From NCBI GenBank assembly GCA_025966295.1, contig JAOPVD010000174.1, positions 1 to 9,916 on the forward strand: DNA of 9,916 bases, given 5' to 3'. Shown here piece after piece: positions 1 to 6,591 of this stretch. The notes below the pieces were generated by a model. The model saw only the letters and a list, made by a program, of their open reading frames with translations. It was not told where the DNA came from and ran no database searches. Numbering within the stretch: position 1 is the first letter of the stretch; each line of letters opens with the position of its first letter. This stretch comes from Frankiales bacterium (lineage in GTDB: Bacteria; Actinomycetota; Actinomycetes; Mycobacteriales; SCTD01). The translations under genes were made by a program, and so were the position numbers.

Positions 1-602
1 CCGTGGTCGCCGCCCGCGCCGACGACGGCACCGCGGTGCTGGCGCTGGTGGCGCTCTCGGCGGCGACGCTGCAGGACGAGGCGGTGAGCTCGCACGAGCC
101 GCACGCCAGCATCGTGCTCGACGCCACGCCGGCGACCGAGCTGGCCGCCGGGCGGGCGGCGCTCGAGCACGCGCTGGCCCGCCTGACCCTGCTGCAGTGC
201 GCGTACGCCGTCGGGGTCGCGGAACAGGCGCTGCGGATCACCGCGCAGCACGTGTCCACCCGCGAGCAGTTCGGCAAGCCGCTGGCAACCTTCCAGGCCG
301 TGACCTACCAGGTGGCGGACTGCTGGATCGACGTAGAGGCGATGCGGCTGACGATGCAGCAGGCGGTGTGGCGGCTCGACGAGGGGCTGCCGGCCGGCGA
401 GCAGACCGCCATCGCCGCCTTCTGGGGCGCCGAGGGTGTGCAGCGGGTGGTGTCCAAGGCGGTGCACCTGCACGGAGGGCTCGGGGTCGACGTCAGCTAC
501 GGGCTGCACAAGTGGTTCCTGGTCGGCAAGGTGCTCGAGCTCTCCCTCGGCGGCGCGCAACGCTCGCTCGAGCGGCTCGGCGAGCTCATCGCCGCCCGGT
601 GA
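1..602 (+). CDS. Acyl-CoA dehydrogenase, C-terminal part (5' truncated by window edge)
   Basis: The reading frame is open from the first base and the gene starts upstream; the GTG at 3 is simply the first in-frame codon. The 199 visible residues hold the end of the middle beta domain and the whole C-terminal helical domain of an FAD-dependent acyl-CoA dehydrogenase, which forms the alpha,beta double bond in acyl-CoA beta-oxidation. The flavin-contacting motif STREQFGKPLATFQAV lies at about residues 85-100, and the C-terminal HLHGGLGVDVSYGLHKWF at about 155-172. The canonical catalytic glutamate, which follows GGxG(Y/F)xx, is replaced by Ser165. The alternative glutamate position used by isovaleryl-/long-chain enzymes is also not Glu (region of Arg60-Leu61). 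This pattern resembles the non-catalytic partner of the heterotetrameric steroid side-chain dehydrogenases of mycobacteria (FadE26-27/FadE28-29 type). The partner would be encoded upstream, outside the window. The family call is firm; the steroid role is inferred. It overlaps the next gene by 4 nt, so the two are probably co-translated. Confidence 0.92.
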   Translation, partial: VVAARADDGTAVLALVALSAATLQDEAVSSHEPHASIVLDATPATELAAGRAALEHALARLTLLQCAYAVGVAEQALRITAQHVSTREQFGKPLATFQAVTYQVADCWIDVEAMRLTMQQAVWRLDEGLPAGEQTAIAAFWGAEGVQRVVSKAVHLHGGLGVDVSYGLHKWFLVGKVLELSLGGAQRSLERLGELIAAR

Positions 603-1270
603 CCGACGCCCGGGAGCGCTGGTTCCCCGAGGACCCGCCGCCGTCCGCCCGCCGGACCCGCAAGCACGCGCTGGCCGAGGAGCTGCGCGGCCTGATCGGG
701 GACGTCCTCATGCTCGACGTCGAGGCCGTCGGCGAGGCCCAGCTGGCCGAGGTCGAGGAGCGGATCGCCCTGGCGCGCAAGGCCTTCGCGGGGCTGCCCG
801 ACGTCCGCGAGGTCGGTCTGCACCTGGCCGGCGACGACGCGTCGCTGTTCGAGCGCAGCCCGCTGTCGGGCCGCGCCAACGCCCTCGCCGCCCCGCTGAC
901 GCTGGAGTTCGACGGTGCCCGCACCCTCGGGCACGCCACCTACGGCGAGGTCTACGAGGGGCCGCCCGGGCTGGTGCACGGCGGCTACGTCGTGGCCGCC
1001 TTCGACGACCTGCTCGGGGTCGCGCAGGCCGCCTCCGGCGTGGCGGGACTGACCGGCACCCTGGAGGTCAGGCTCCGCCGCGGGACGCCGCTGCACCGAC
1101 GGATCGACTACGAGGCCGGCGTCCTCGAGCAGCGCGGCCGCAAGGTGGTCGCCTGGGGCACCAGCTACCTCGACGGCGAGGTCCTCGCCGAGGCGACCGG
1201 CGTCTTCATCGAGCCCCGCGGCGGCCACCCTGCCAGGCTCCTCATCGACCCGGCCCGCAACCCCCGATGA
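599..1270 (+). CDS. PaaI/THEM4-type hotdog-fold acyl-CoA thioesterase
   Basis: The 223-residue protein starts at a GTG that overlaps the dehydrogenase stop (GTGA, 599-602). I chose this start because the upstream in-frame extension only reads through the dehydrogenase gene in another frame. Residues about 90-205 form a hotdog domain: a SPLSGRANALAAPL segment at about 87-100, then the active-site signature GLVHGGYVVAAFDD at about 124-137. In that signature, His127-Gly128-Gly129 and the Asp136/137 pair match the PaaI/4HBT thioesterase motif. The family hydrolyses acyl-CoA to free acid and CoA, probably in the cytoplasm. About 85 N-terminal residues precede the fold; they are charged and helix-rich (for example EAQLAEVEERIALARKAF) and look like the N-terminal helices of THEM4-like proteins. 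Its position beside an acyl-CoA dehydrogenase suggests that it recycles CoA from stalled or dead-end intermediates of the same pathway. The substrate is unknown. Confidence 0.85.
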   Translation: MTDARERWFPEDPPPSARRTRKHALAEELRGLIGDVLMLDVEAVGEAQLAEVEERIALARKAFAGLPDVREVGLHLAGDDASLFERSPLSGRANALAAPLTLEFDGARTLGHATYGEVYEGPPGLVHGGYVVAAFDDLLGVAQAASGVAGLTGTLEVRLRRGTPLHRRIDYEAGVLEQRGRKVVAWGTSYLDGEVLAEATGVFIEPRGGHPARLLIDPARNPR

Positions 1271-1300
1271 CCCAGCCGGACGGATCCCTGGCGCAATAGG

Positions 1301-1314
1301 TAGAACGTGTTCCA
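1301..1314. promoter_or_regulatory. KstR-like operator (perfect palindromic match) before the aldehyde dehydrogenase gene
   Basis: The sequence TAGAACGTGTTCCA fits TnnAACnnGTTnnA at all eight fixed positions. That is the published operator pattern of KstR, the TetR-family repressor of cholesterol catabolism in mycobacteria and rhodococci, which is released by a steroid CoA thioester. It lies 30 bp after the thioesterase stop and 46 bp before the aldehyde dehydrogenase GTG, a sensible place to block transcription. A CATACT hexamer at 1313-1318 that could serve as a -10 overlaps its right end; I see no good -35. The motif match is direct observation; binding by a KstR homologue is inference. 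Confidence 0.65.
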
Positions 1315-1347
1315 TACTGCGACTGCCGGGCCACCGTGCCCGCGAAC

Positions 1348-1353
1348 GAAGGG
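1348..1353 (+). promoter_or_regulatory. Ribosome binding site that sets the aldehyde dehydrogenase start
   Basis: GAAGGG lies 7 nt before the GTG at 1361. The longer frame from the GTG at 1307 has no purine-rich sequence before it, would start inside the KstR-like box, and would add 18 Pro/Thr-rich residues that are not typical of the family. I therefore place the start at 1361. Confidence 0.7.
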
Positions 1354-1360
1354 CACACGG

Positions 1361-2827
1361 GTGGAGACGCGCGAGCACATCTACGTCGGCGGCCAGTTCA
1401 TCGCCTCGACCGGCACCGGGACGATCGAGGTCGTCAGTCCCCACACCGAGCAGGTCATCGCCCGGGTGCCGGACGGCACCAGGGAAGACATGGACAAGGC
1501 GGTGGCCGCGGCGCGGCAGGCCTTCGACCAAGGGCCGTGGCCGCACCTCACGCCGGCCGAGCGAGCCGACTACCTGACCCGGCTGTCGCAGCTCATCCAG
1601 GGCCGCATGGACGACTGGGCGCGCGTCATCAGCAGCGAGATGGGCTCGCCGTTCTCGTTCAGCCAGATGGGCCAGGTGTTCGCGAGCACGATGGTGCTCG
1701 ACTACTACGCCGGCCTCGCCTCGACCTACCACTTCGAGGAGGTCCGCAACGGCATCATGGGCCCGGCGCTGGTGCGCCGCGAGCCGGTCGGCGTCGCCGC
1801 GGCCATCATCCCGTGGAACGTGCCGCTGTTCACCGCCGTCCTCAAGCTCGGCCCGGCGCTGCTGGCCGGCTGCACGGTGGTCCTCAAGCCCGCCCCCGAG
1901 ACACCGCTCGACGCCTACCTGCTGGCCGAGGCGTGCCAGGAGATCGGGCTGCCGCCGGGGGTGCTCAACATCGTGGTCGCCGGCCGCGAGGTGGGCGAGC
2001 ACCTGGTCACCCACCCGGGCATCGACAAGGTCGGGTTCACGGGCTCGACCGCGGCCGGCAAGAAGATCGCCGCCGCCGCCGGCGCGCAGCTCAAGCGGAT
2101 CACCCTCGAGCTGGGCGGCAAGAGCGCCAGCATCTTCCTGCCGGACGCCGACCTGGCCATCGCCGTACCGCAGGCGCTCGGCTCCGGCTTCATGAACAAC
2201 GGCCAGGCCTGCGTCGCGCAGACCCGCATCCTGGTCAGCCGGGACCGGTACTCCGAGACCGTGGACGCGCTCGCGGAGTGGACCGCCGCCCAGGTGGTCG
2301 GCGACCCGCTCGACCCGGCCACCCAGATCGGCCCGCTGGTCGCCGAGCGGCAGCGCGCCCGGGTCGAGGGCTACATCGCCATCGCGCAGAAGGAGGGCGG
2401 CAAGATCGCCGTCGGCGGCGGCCGCCCGGCCGCGCAGAGCACCGGCTGGTACGTCGAACCGACGCTGGTCGTCGACGTCGAGGCCAAGCACACCATCGCG
2501 CAGGAGGAGGTGTTCGGCCCGGTCGTCTCGGTCCTGGCCTACGACACTCCGGAGGACGCCATCCGGATCGCCAACGACAGCGACTTCGGGCTGTCGGGGT
2601 CGGTCTTCACCGCCGACGTGCAGGCCGGCATCGACGTGGCCCGCAAGGTCCGCACCGGCACCTACACCGTCAACGCCTTCGCGCTGGAGTTCGCGGCGCC
2701 GTTCGGCGGCTTCAAGCAGAGCGGCGTGGGCCGCGAGCTCGGCCCCGAGGGCCTGGCCGCCTACCTGGAGAGCAAGACCATCTCGCTCCCGGCCGGCACC
2801 GTCGTCCCCGGCGTCCCGATCGTCTAG
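1361..2827 (+). CDS. NAD(P)-dependent aldehyde dehydrogenase
   Basis: The 488-residue protein has the usual length of a class 1/2-type aldehyde dehydrogenase, which oxidises aldehydes to carboxylic acids in the cytoplasm. The motifs appear in the expected order: IIPWNVPLF at about 149-157, the cofactor-binding lysine in VLKPAPETP at about 176, the Rossmann segment GFTGSTAAGKKIA at about 225-237, the general base Glu250 in LELGGKSAS, and the nucleophile Cys284 in NNGQACVAQ. These are followed by EEVFGPVVSV and a C-terminal GPEGLAAYLESKTI. All catalytic residues are present, so it should be active. It is transcribed separately from the upstream pair, behind a perfect KstR-like operator. From memory, M. 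tuberculosis Rv0223c, an aldehyde dehydrogenase of similar length, is also in the KstR regulon and may be the counterpart; a search should confirm this. The substrate cannot be read from the sequence; sterol- or lipid-derived aldehydes are an inference. Confidence 0.93.
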   Translation: METREHIYVGGQFIASTGTGTIEVVSPHTEQVIARVPDGTREDMDKAVAAARQAFDQGPWPHLTPAERADYLTRLSQLIQGRMDDWARVISSEMGSPFSFSQMGQVFASTMVLDYYAGLASTYHFEEVRNGIMGPALVRREPVGVAAAIIPWNVPLFTAVLKLGPALLAGCTVVLKPAPETPLDAYLLAEACQEIGLPPGVLNIVVAGREVGEHLVTHPGIDKVGFTGSTAAGKKIAAAAGAQLKRITLELGGKSASIFLPDADLAIAVPQALGSGFMNNGQACVAQTRILVSRDRYSETVDALAEWTAAQVVGDPLDPATQIGPLVAERQRARVEGYIAIAQKEGGKIAVGGGRPAAQSTGWYVEPTLVVDVEAKHTIAQEEVFGPVVSVLAYDTPEDAIRIANDSDFGLSGSVFTADVQAGIDVARKVRTGTYTVNAFALEFAAPFGGFKQSGVGRELGPEGLAAYLESKTISLPAGTVVPGVPIV

Positions 2828-2834
2828 CCACCCG

Positions 2835-2851
2835 GGCGCGAGCCAGGCGCC
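2835..2851. terminator. Short GC hairpin between convergent genes, possible weak terminator
   Basis: The 30-bp gap between the convergent aldehyde dehydrogenase and ferredoxin stops holds GGCGC and GCGCC arms (2835-2839 and 2847-2851) around a 7-nt loop. The stem is only 5 bp and no T-run follows on either strand. It could at best contribute to bidirectional termination. Confidence 0.2.
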
Positions 2852-2857
2852 GAGGAC

Positions 2858-3208
2858 CTAGTCGGCGTCGGGGTTGGGCGGGAGCGCGGCGGTGCGCTCG
2901 GTGTCGGTCTCGAGCGGGCCGGTCTTCATGGAGCCGCCGGGCGAGCTGAGCGGCAGGTCCCGGCCCGGCAGCACGTCGTAGAAGAACACCCGGTTGTCGT
3001 CCTTGTCGGCCGCGTTCTCCTCCGGCAGCGTCCGGTCCGGGTAGATGGCGTCGACGGGGCAGACCGGTTCGCAGGCGCCGCAGTCGATGCACTCCTTGGG
3101 GTGGATGTAGAGCTTGCGCTCGCCCTCGTAGATGCAGTCGACCGGGCACTCCTCGATGCAGGACATGTCCTTGATGTCCACACAGCTCGAGGTGATCACG
3201 TAGGTCAT
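2858..3208 (-). CDS. fdxA: 7Fe ferredoxin ([3Fe-4S][4Fe-4S], FdxA type)
   Basis: This is a 116-residue soluble electron carrier. The N-terminal half shows CVDIKDMSCIEECPVDCIY (residues 9-27) and then CIDCGACEPVCPVDAIY (40-56). In the family, Cys9, Cys17 and Cys50 hold the 3Fe-4S cluster, and Cys21, Cys40, Cys43 and Cys46 hold the 4Fe-4S cluster; all are present, plus the extra Cys25 common in actinobacterial FdxA. The first cluster's CxxxxxxxC spacing distinguishes it from a 2[4Fe-4S] ferredoxin. The tail after residue 60 is acidic and proline-rich, within the usual length range. Its ATG overlaps the stop of the upstream reductase gene (ATGA, 3205-3208), so the two are probably translationally coupled and work as a redox pair: NADPH to reductase to ferredoxin to a terminal enzyme such as a cytochrome P450. 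No such oxygenase is in the window. Confidence 0.95.
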   Translation of the reverse strand: MTYVITSSCVDIKDMSCIEECPVDCIYEGERKLYIHPKECIDCGACEPVCPVDAIYPDRTLPEENAADKDDNRVFFYDVLPGRDLPLSSPGGSMKTGPLETDTERTAALPPNPDAD

Positions 3209-4197
3209 GCGGCCGGGCCCTCCACCTGCTCCGTTGAGTGGCCAGGGAACACCGTGGCCTCCGGATCGATCACGGTAGCCGCGTTGTTCACGGCGGTCGC
3301 AGCCTCCCCGAAACCGACCGAGATCAGGCGCACCTTGCCGGGGTACTCGGTGATGTCGCCCGCGGCGAACACGCGCGGGAGGTTGGTGGCCATCGTGGTG
3401 TCCACCACGATGTGCCGTTCCTGCACGTCCAGCCCCCAGGCCTCCAGCGGGGAGATGTCGGCGGTGAAGCCGAGCGCGGCCACGATCGCCTGCGCCGGCA
3501 GCTCCCGGACCGCCTTGGTCTTGGGGTCGCGCACGGTCAGCGAGGCCAGCTCGTCGGTGCCGTTCACCGACACCGGCTGGAACGGCGTGAGCACGGTGAC
3601 CGAGGAGTCCTTGAGCAGCTTCACCGAGTGCGCGTGGGCGCGGAACTCCTCGCGCCGGTGCACCAGGGTCACCGAGCGGGCGACGCCCTCCAGGCCGAGC
3701 GCCCAGTCCACCGCGCTGTCGCCGCCGCCGACCACGACGACATCCTTGCCGGCGTACGGCAGGTAGGTCGGCACGATGTACTCCAGGCCGCGGCCCTCCC
3801 AGGCCGCGCCTCCCGGCAGCGGCCGGGGGTTGAAGGTCCCGATGCCGCCGGTGACGATGACCGCCTTGGCCTCGATCGTGGCGCCGGAGGCGGTTCCGAT
3901 GAGCACCACGCCGTCGCGCTGGGCGTAGGACACCGCCTGCTCGCCGAGCAGGTAGCGCGGCTTGAACGGGGCCGCCTGGGCCACCAGGCTCTCGACCAGG
4001 TCCTTGCCCTTGACCGCCGGGAACCCGGCGACATCGAAGATCATCTTCTCCGGGTAGAGGGCGGTGATCTGCCCGCCCGCCTCGGGCAGGGCGTCCACGA
4101 TCGCGGTGCTCAGGCCGCGAAAGCCCGCGTAGTAGGCGCCGTACAGGCCGGACGGTCCCGCCCCCACGACGAGCACATCGACGTCGACGTCGGCCAC
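3205..4197 (-). CDS. Ferredoxin--NADP(+) reductase, thioredoxin-reductase-like type
   Basis: This 330-residue flavoprotein passes electrons between NADPH and ferredoxin. An N-terminal FAD-binding Rossmann motif GAGPSG lies at residues 12-17. The second dinucleotide motif GGGDSA at 157-162, followed by HRREEF at 180-185, is typical of NADPH selection. A C-terminal FAD motif AAGDIT sits at 278-283. The fold is that of low-molecular-weight thioredoxin reductase, but the redox CxxC of that enzyme is absent from the segment before the NADPH domain, and EKMIFDVAGFP at about 50-60 matches the YumC/FNR2 branch. The GTG start at 4197 has a strong ribosome site 7 nt away; an upstream KstR-like box suggests sterol-linked control. 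The downstream ferredoxin overlaps by 4 nt and is the obvious partner. Confidence 0.93.
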   Translation of the reverse strand: MADVDVDVLVVGAGPSGLYGAYYAGFRGLSTAIVDALPEAGGQITALYPEKMIFDVAGFPAVKGKDLVESLVAQAAPFKPRYLLGEQAVSYAQRDGVVLIGTASGATIEAKAVIVTGGIGTFNPRPLPGGAAWEGRGLEYIVPTYLPYAGKDVVVVGGGDSAVDWALGLEGVARSVTLVHRREEFRAHAHSVKLLKDSSVTVLTPFQPVSVNGTDELASLTVRDPKTKAVRELPAQAIVAALGFTADISPLEAWGLDVQERHIVVDTTMATNLPRVFAAGDITEYPGKVRLISVGFGEAATAVNNAATVIDPEATVFPGHSTEQVEGPAA

Positions 4198-4203
4198 CGG
4201 CGT

Positions 4204-4210
4204 ACCTCCA
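4204..4210 (-). promoter_or_regulatory. Ribosome binding site of the ferredoxin reductase gene
   Basis: On the minus strand the sequence reads TGGAGGT, with the GGAGG core 7 nt before the GTG at 4197. This supports that GTG start, which gives the normal family N-terminus directly before the FAD motif. Confidence 0.8.
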
Positions 4211-4218
4211 GCTCGAAT

Positions 4219-4232
4219 AAGAACACGTTACA
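4219..4232. promoter_or_regulatory. KstR-like operator (one mismatch) before the ferredoxin reductase/ferredoxin genes
   Basis: AAGAACACGTTACA matches TnnAACnnGTTnnA at seven of eight fixed positions; only the outer T is A. It lies in the 58-bp gap between the amidohydrolase stop and the reductase GTG, 22 bp before the start codon, within an AT-richer patch. The AAC-AC-GTT core is the commonest form of the KstR site. This weaker match gains support from its position and from the perfect site at 1301-1314. Regulation by KstR is inferred. Confidence 0.5.
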
Positions 4233-4255
4233 GTTTTGCCCCTGGTGGGGCCACC

Positions 4256-5413
4256 TCAGGCGGTCTCCAGGGCCGCCGTGGCGGCGGCGACGAGCACCCG
4301 GACGCCCACTGCGATCGCGGCCTCGTCGACGTCGAACGCGGGCTGGTGGAGGTCGACCGGCCGCTCGGTGCCGGGTGGGCGGACCCCGAGCCGGGCCATC
4401 GCGCCCGGCGCGTGGTCGAGGTACCAGGCGAAGTCCTCACCGCCGAGGGACTGCAGCGTCGGCACGGCCGCGCCGGGGCCCAGGGCGGTTCGCACCGCGG
4501 CGGTCAGGAGCGCGGTGGCGGCCGGGTCGTTGACGACCGGCGGCACGCCGCGCTCGTAGGTCACGGTGGCGCGGGCGCCGTACGGCGCGACCAAGCCCTG
4601 CACCAGCCGCTCGACCAGGTCGGGGGCCTCCTGCCAGGCGGTCTTGTCCAGGACCCGCAGCGTGCCCGACAGCACGCCCTCGCGCGGGATGGCGTTGCGG
4701 GCCACGCCGGCGCTGACGTGCCCCCAGACCAGGCACAGGCCGGCACGTGGGTCGACCAGCCGGCTGAGCGCGTCCGGCAGGCCGGTGGCGACGGTGGCGA
4801 GCGCGTGCACCAGATCGACGGTGTTGTGCGGCCGGGAGGTGTGGCCGCCCGGTCCGGTGAGCCGCACCTCCACCGCGTCCGCGGCGGCCGTGATGGGGCC
4901 GGTCTTGAGGCCGACCCGGCCGACCTCGAGGGACGGGTCGCAGTGCAGCCCGAAGATGGCCGCGACGCCGTCCAGGTAGCCCTCGGCGAGCACGTCCAGC
5001 GCCCCGCCCGGCATCTGCTCCTCGGCCGGCTGGAAGACCAGGCGCACCCGGCCGGGCAGCCCCCGGGCGGCCAGCGCCAGGCCGGCGCCGAGCAGCACGG
5101 CGGTGTGCACGTCGTGCCCGCAGGCGTGGCAGACGCCGGGCACCTGCGAGCGGTACGGCACGTCCTTCTCATCCTGCATCGGCAGCGCGTCGATGTCGGC
5201 GCGCAGCACCACCACCGGGCCCTCGCTGCCGACGTCGCAGACCAGCCCGGTGCCGCTGGCCAGGACCTTCGGCGACAGGCCGGCCACGCTGAGCCGCTGC
5301 GCGATCAGCGCGGTGGTCTCGTGCTCCAGCCGGCCGAGCTCGGGACGCTGGTGCAGGGCGCGCCGGACCGCGATCAGCTCGGCCTCGTGCTCGGCCAGCC
5401 ACGCGTCGATCAT
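4256..5413 (-). CDS. M20D-family amidohydrolase (N-acyl-amino acid / hippurate hydrolase-like)
   Basis: This is a 385-residue metallo-amidohydrolase of the type that removes acyl groups from N-acyl amino acids or related amides. Motifs include HQRPELG (21-27), RADIDALPMQDE (71-82), the metal-binding CHACGHDVHTA (95-105), PAEEQMPGG (129-137), FGLHCDP (154-160), the lid-domain GPGGHTSRPHNTVDL (187-201) and HQPAFDVDE (356-364). By family pattern the metal ligands are Cys98, His100, Glu132, His157 and His356, and all are present. The lid/dimerisation domain spans about 175-290. I chose the ATG at 5413, which overlaps the stop of the upstream ligase gene by one base (TGATG); a GTG one codon earlier is equally possible. 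There is no signal peptide, so it is probably cytoplasmic. The overlap suggests a job linked to the ligase, but the substrate is unknown. Confidence 0.92.
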   Translation of the reverse strand: MIDAWLAEHEAELIAVRRALHQRPELGRLEHETTALIAQRLSVAGLSPKVLASGTGLVCDVGSEGPVVVLRADIDALPMQDEKDVPYRSQVPGVCHACGHDVHTAVLLGAGLALAARGLPGRVRLVFQPAEEQMPGGALDVLAEGYLDGVAAIFGLHCDPSLEVGRVGLKTGPITAAADAVEVRLTGPGGHTSRPHNTVDLVHALATVATGLPDALSRLVDPRAGLCLVWGHVSAGVARNAIPREGVLSGTLRVLDKTAWQEAPDLVERLVQGLVAPYGARATVTYERGVPPVVNDPAATALLTAAVRTALGPGAAVPTLQSLGGEDFAWYLDHAPGAMARLGVRPPGTERPVDLHQPAFDVDEAAIAVGVRVLVAAATAALETA

Positions 5414-6582
5414 CACCGCGCCGCCCCGGGGGCGGTGCCGCGCCCGACCGGCAGCGGCTGCGGGCGCTCGGCCTCGAACTCGCCGATCAGGCTGTCGACC
5501 ACGGCGTGCAGGTCCCCGCCGCTGGCCGCCGCCACCGCCCGCTGCCGCTGGTACGACGCGCCGTGCTCCACGACCTCCTGCACGCGGGCCAGCTCCTCCA
5601 CGCACCCGAGCCGCTCTGCGGCCGGCCGCAGCTCGTGCGCCAGCTCGAGGAGGGCGTCCCGCACCGGCTGGGTCGTCTCGTCCTCGCGGATGATCTCGGC
5701 GTCCATGCCGTGCCGCGCCGCCCGCCACTTGTTCTCGCGCACCACCCAGCCCTTCGGGGTGGGCAGCGTGTAGCCCTTGTCGATCTCGCGGTCGAGGGTG
5801 TCGACCAGGCACTGCGACAGCGCCGCCACCATGCCGATCTCGAAGAGGGTGGGCAGCCCGTCACAGATGCGGAGCTCGACGGTGCCGTAGGTCGGGTGGG
5901 GACGGATGTCCCACCAGACCTCCTTGATGGAGCCGATCGTCCCGGTGGAGATCAGCGTCTCCATGTAGGCCTCGAACTCCGGCCAGCCAGCGAGCTGGTA
6001 GGGCAGGCCGGCGGTGGGGAGGTTCTCGAAGACCTTGCTGCGCGACGACGCCAGCCCGGTGTCGTGCCCGATCCAGTAGGGCGACGACGCCGACAGCGCG
6101 AGGAAGTGCGGGATGTAGGCCGAGAGCGCGTTGACGATCGGGATGGCCTTGTCCGGCGAGCGCACCCCGACGTGCACGTGCACCCCGAAGATCTGCAGCT
6201 GCCGCGCGAGCCACTGCATGTCCTCGACCAGCTTGGCGTAGCGCGGGCTGGGGCTGATGGTCTGGGTCGCCCAGTCGGTCGTCGGGTGGGTACCCGCGCA
6301 CATCATCGCCAGGCCGCGGGCCTCGGCCAGCGGGCGCAGCTGCGCGATCGTGCCGGCGAGGTCAGCGGTCGCCTCCGACACCGTCGAGCACACGCCGGTG
6401 ATGACCTCGATGGTGGACTCGAGCAGCTCGTGCTTGGCCTTCGGGTGCTCCCCGTCGGGGGACAGCTCGCGCAGCAGCTCGGTCGCGCCGCTGGTCAGCT
6501 GCCGCGAGTCCCGCGAGACCAGCTGCAGCTCCCACTCCACGCCCAGGCTGGACCGCGGCGAGGACACGAACGGGATCTGCAT
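5413..6582 (-). CDS. YbdK-type carboxylate-amine ligase (glutamate-cysteine ligase family 2)
   Basis: The 389-residue protein is of full length for the GCS2/YbdK family, ATP-dependent enzymes that join a carboxylate, often glutamate gamma-carboxyl, to an amine. Visible motifs are GVEWELQLVS (14-23; family GVEEEF), the metal/ATP-site FGVHVHVGV, SRSKVFENLPTAGLP and TVELRICDGLPT (family TxExRxxD). Family members annotated as glutamate-cysteine ligase often have weak or no such activity, and actinobacteria use mycothiol rather than glutathione. The true product here is therefore open; EgtA of ergothioneine synthesis is a distant relative. The ATG at 6582 follows the preceding stop by 9 nt, without an obvious strong ribosome site, which suggests coupling within one transcript. 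The downstream amidohydrolase overlaps by one base. Confidence 0.9.
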   Translation of the reverse strand: MQIPFVSSPRSSLGVEWELQLVSRDSRQLTSGATELLRELSPDGEHPKAKHELLESTIEVITGVCSTVSEATADLAGTIAQLRPLAEARGLAMMCAGTHPTTDWATQTISPSPRYAKLVEDMQWLARQLQIFGVHVHVGVRSPDKAIPIVNALSAYIPHFLALSASSPYWIGHDTGLASSRSKVFENLPTAGLPYQLAGWPEFEAYMETLISTGTIGSIKEVWWDIRPHPTYGTVELRICDGLPTLFEIGMVAALSQCLVDTLDREIDKGYTLPTPKGWVVRENKWRAARHGMDAEIIREDETTQPVRDALLELAHELRPAAERLGCVEELARVQEVVEHGASYQRQRAVAAASGGDLHAVVDSLIGEFEAERPQPLPVGRGTAPGAAR

Positions 6583-6591
6583 CGGCCAACC

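Noticed and set aside
1307..1360. Longer aldehyde dehydrogenase start at GTG 1307
   Set aside because: It would begin inside the KstR-like palindrome with no ribosome site, and adds residues not typical of the family. GTG 1361 has GAAGGG at good spacing.
1815..1833. GAAC...GTTC inverted repeat resembling an operator
   Set aside because: It lies in the conserved IPWNVPLF coding motif of the aldehyde dehydrogenase, and its half-site spacing does not fit KstR. It is explained by codons.
497..2491. 664-codon open frame on the minus strand opposite the thioesterase and aldehyde dehydrogenase genes
   Set aside because: The translation is low-complexity Arg/Gly/Ala/Asp-rich with no recognisable motif. 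The opposite strand carries two clear enzyme families. It is a GC-driven shadow frame.
3205..4197. Thioredoxin reductase as the identity of the flavoprotein
   Set aside because: There is no redox CxxC before the NADPH domain, and the coupled downstream gene is a ferredoxin, so the ferredoxin-NADP reductase branch fits better.
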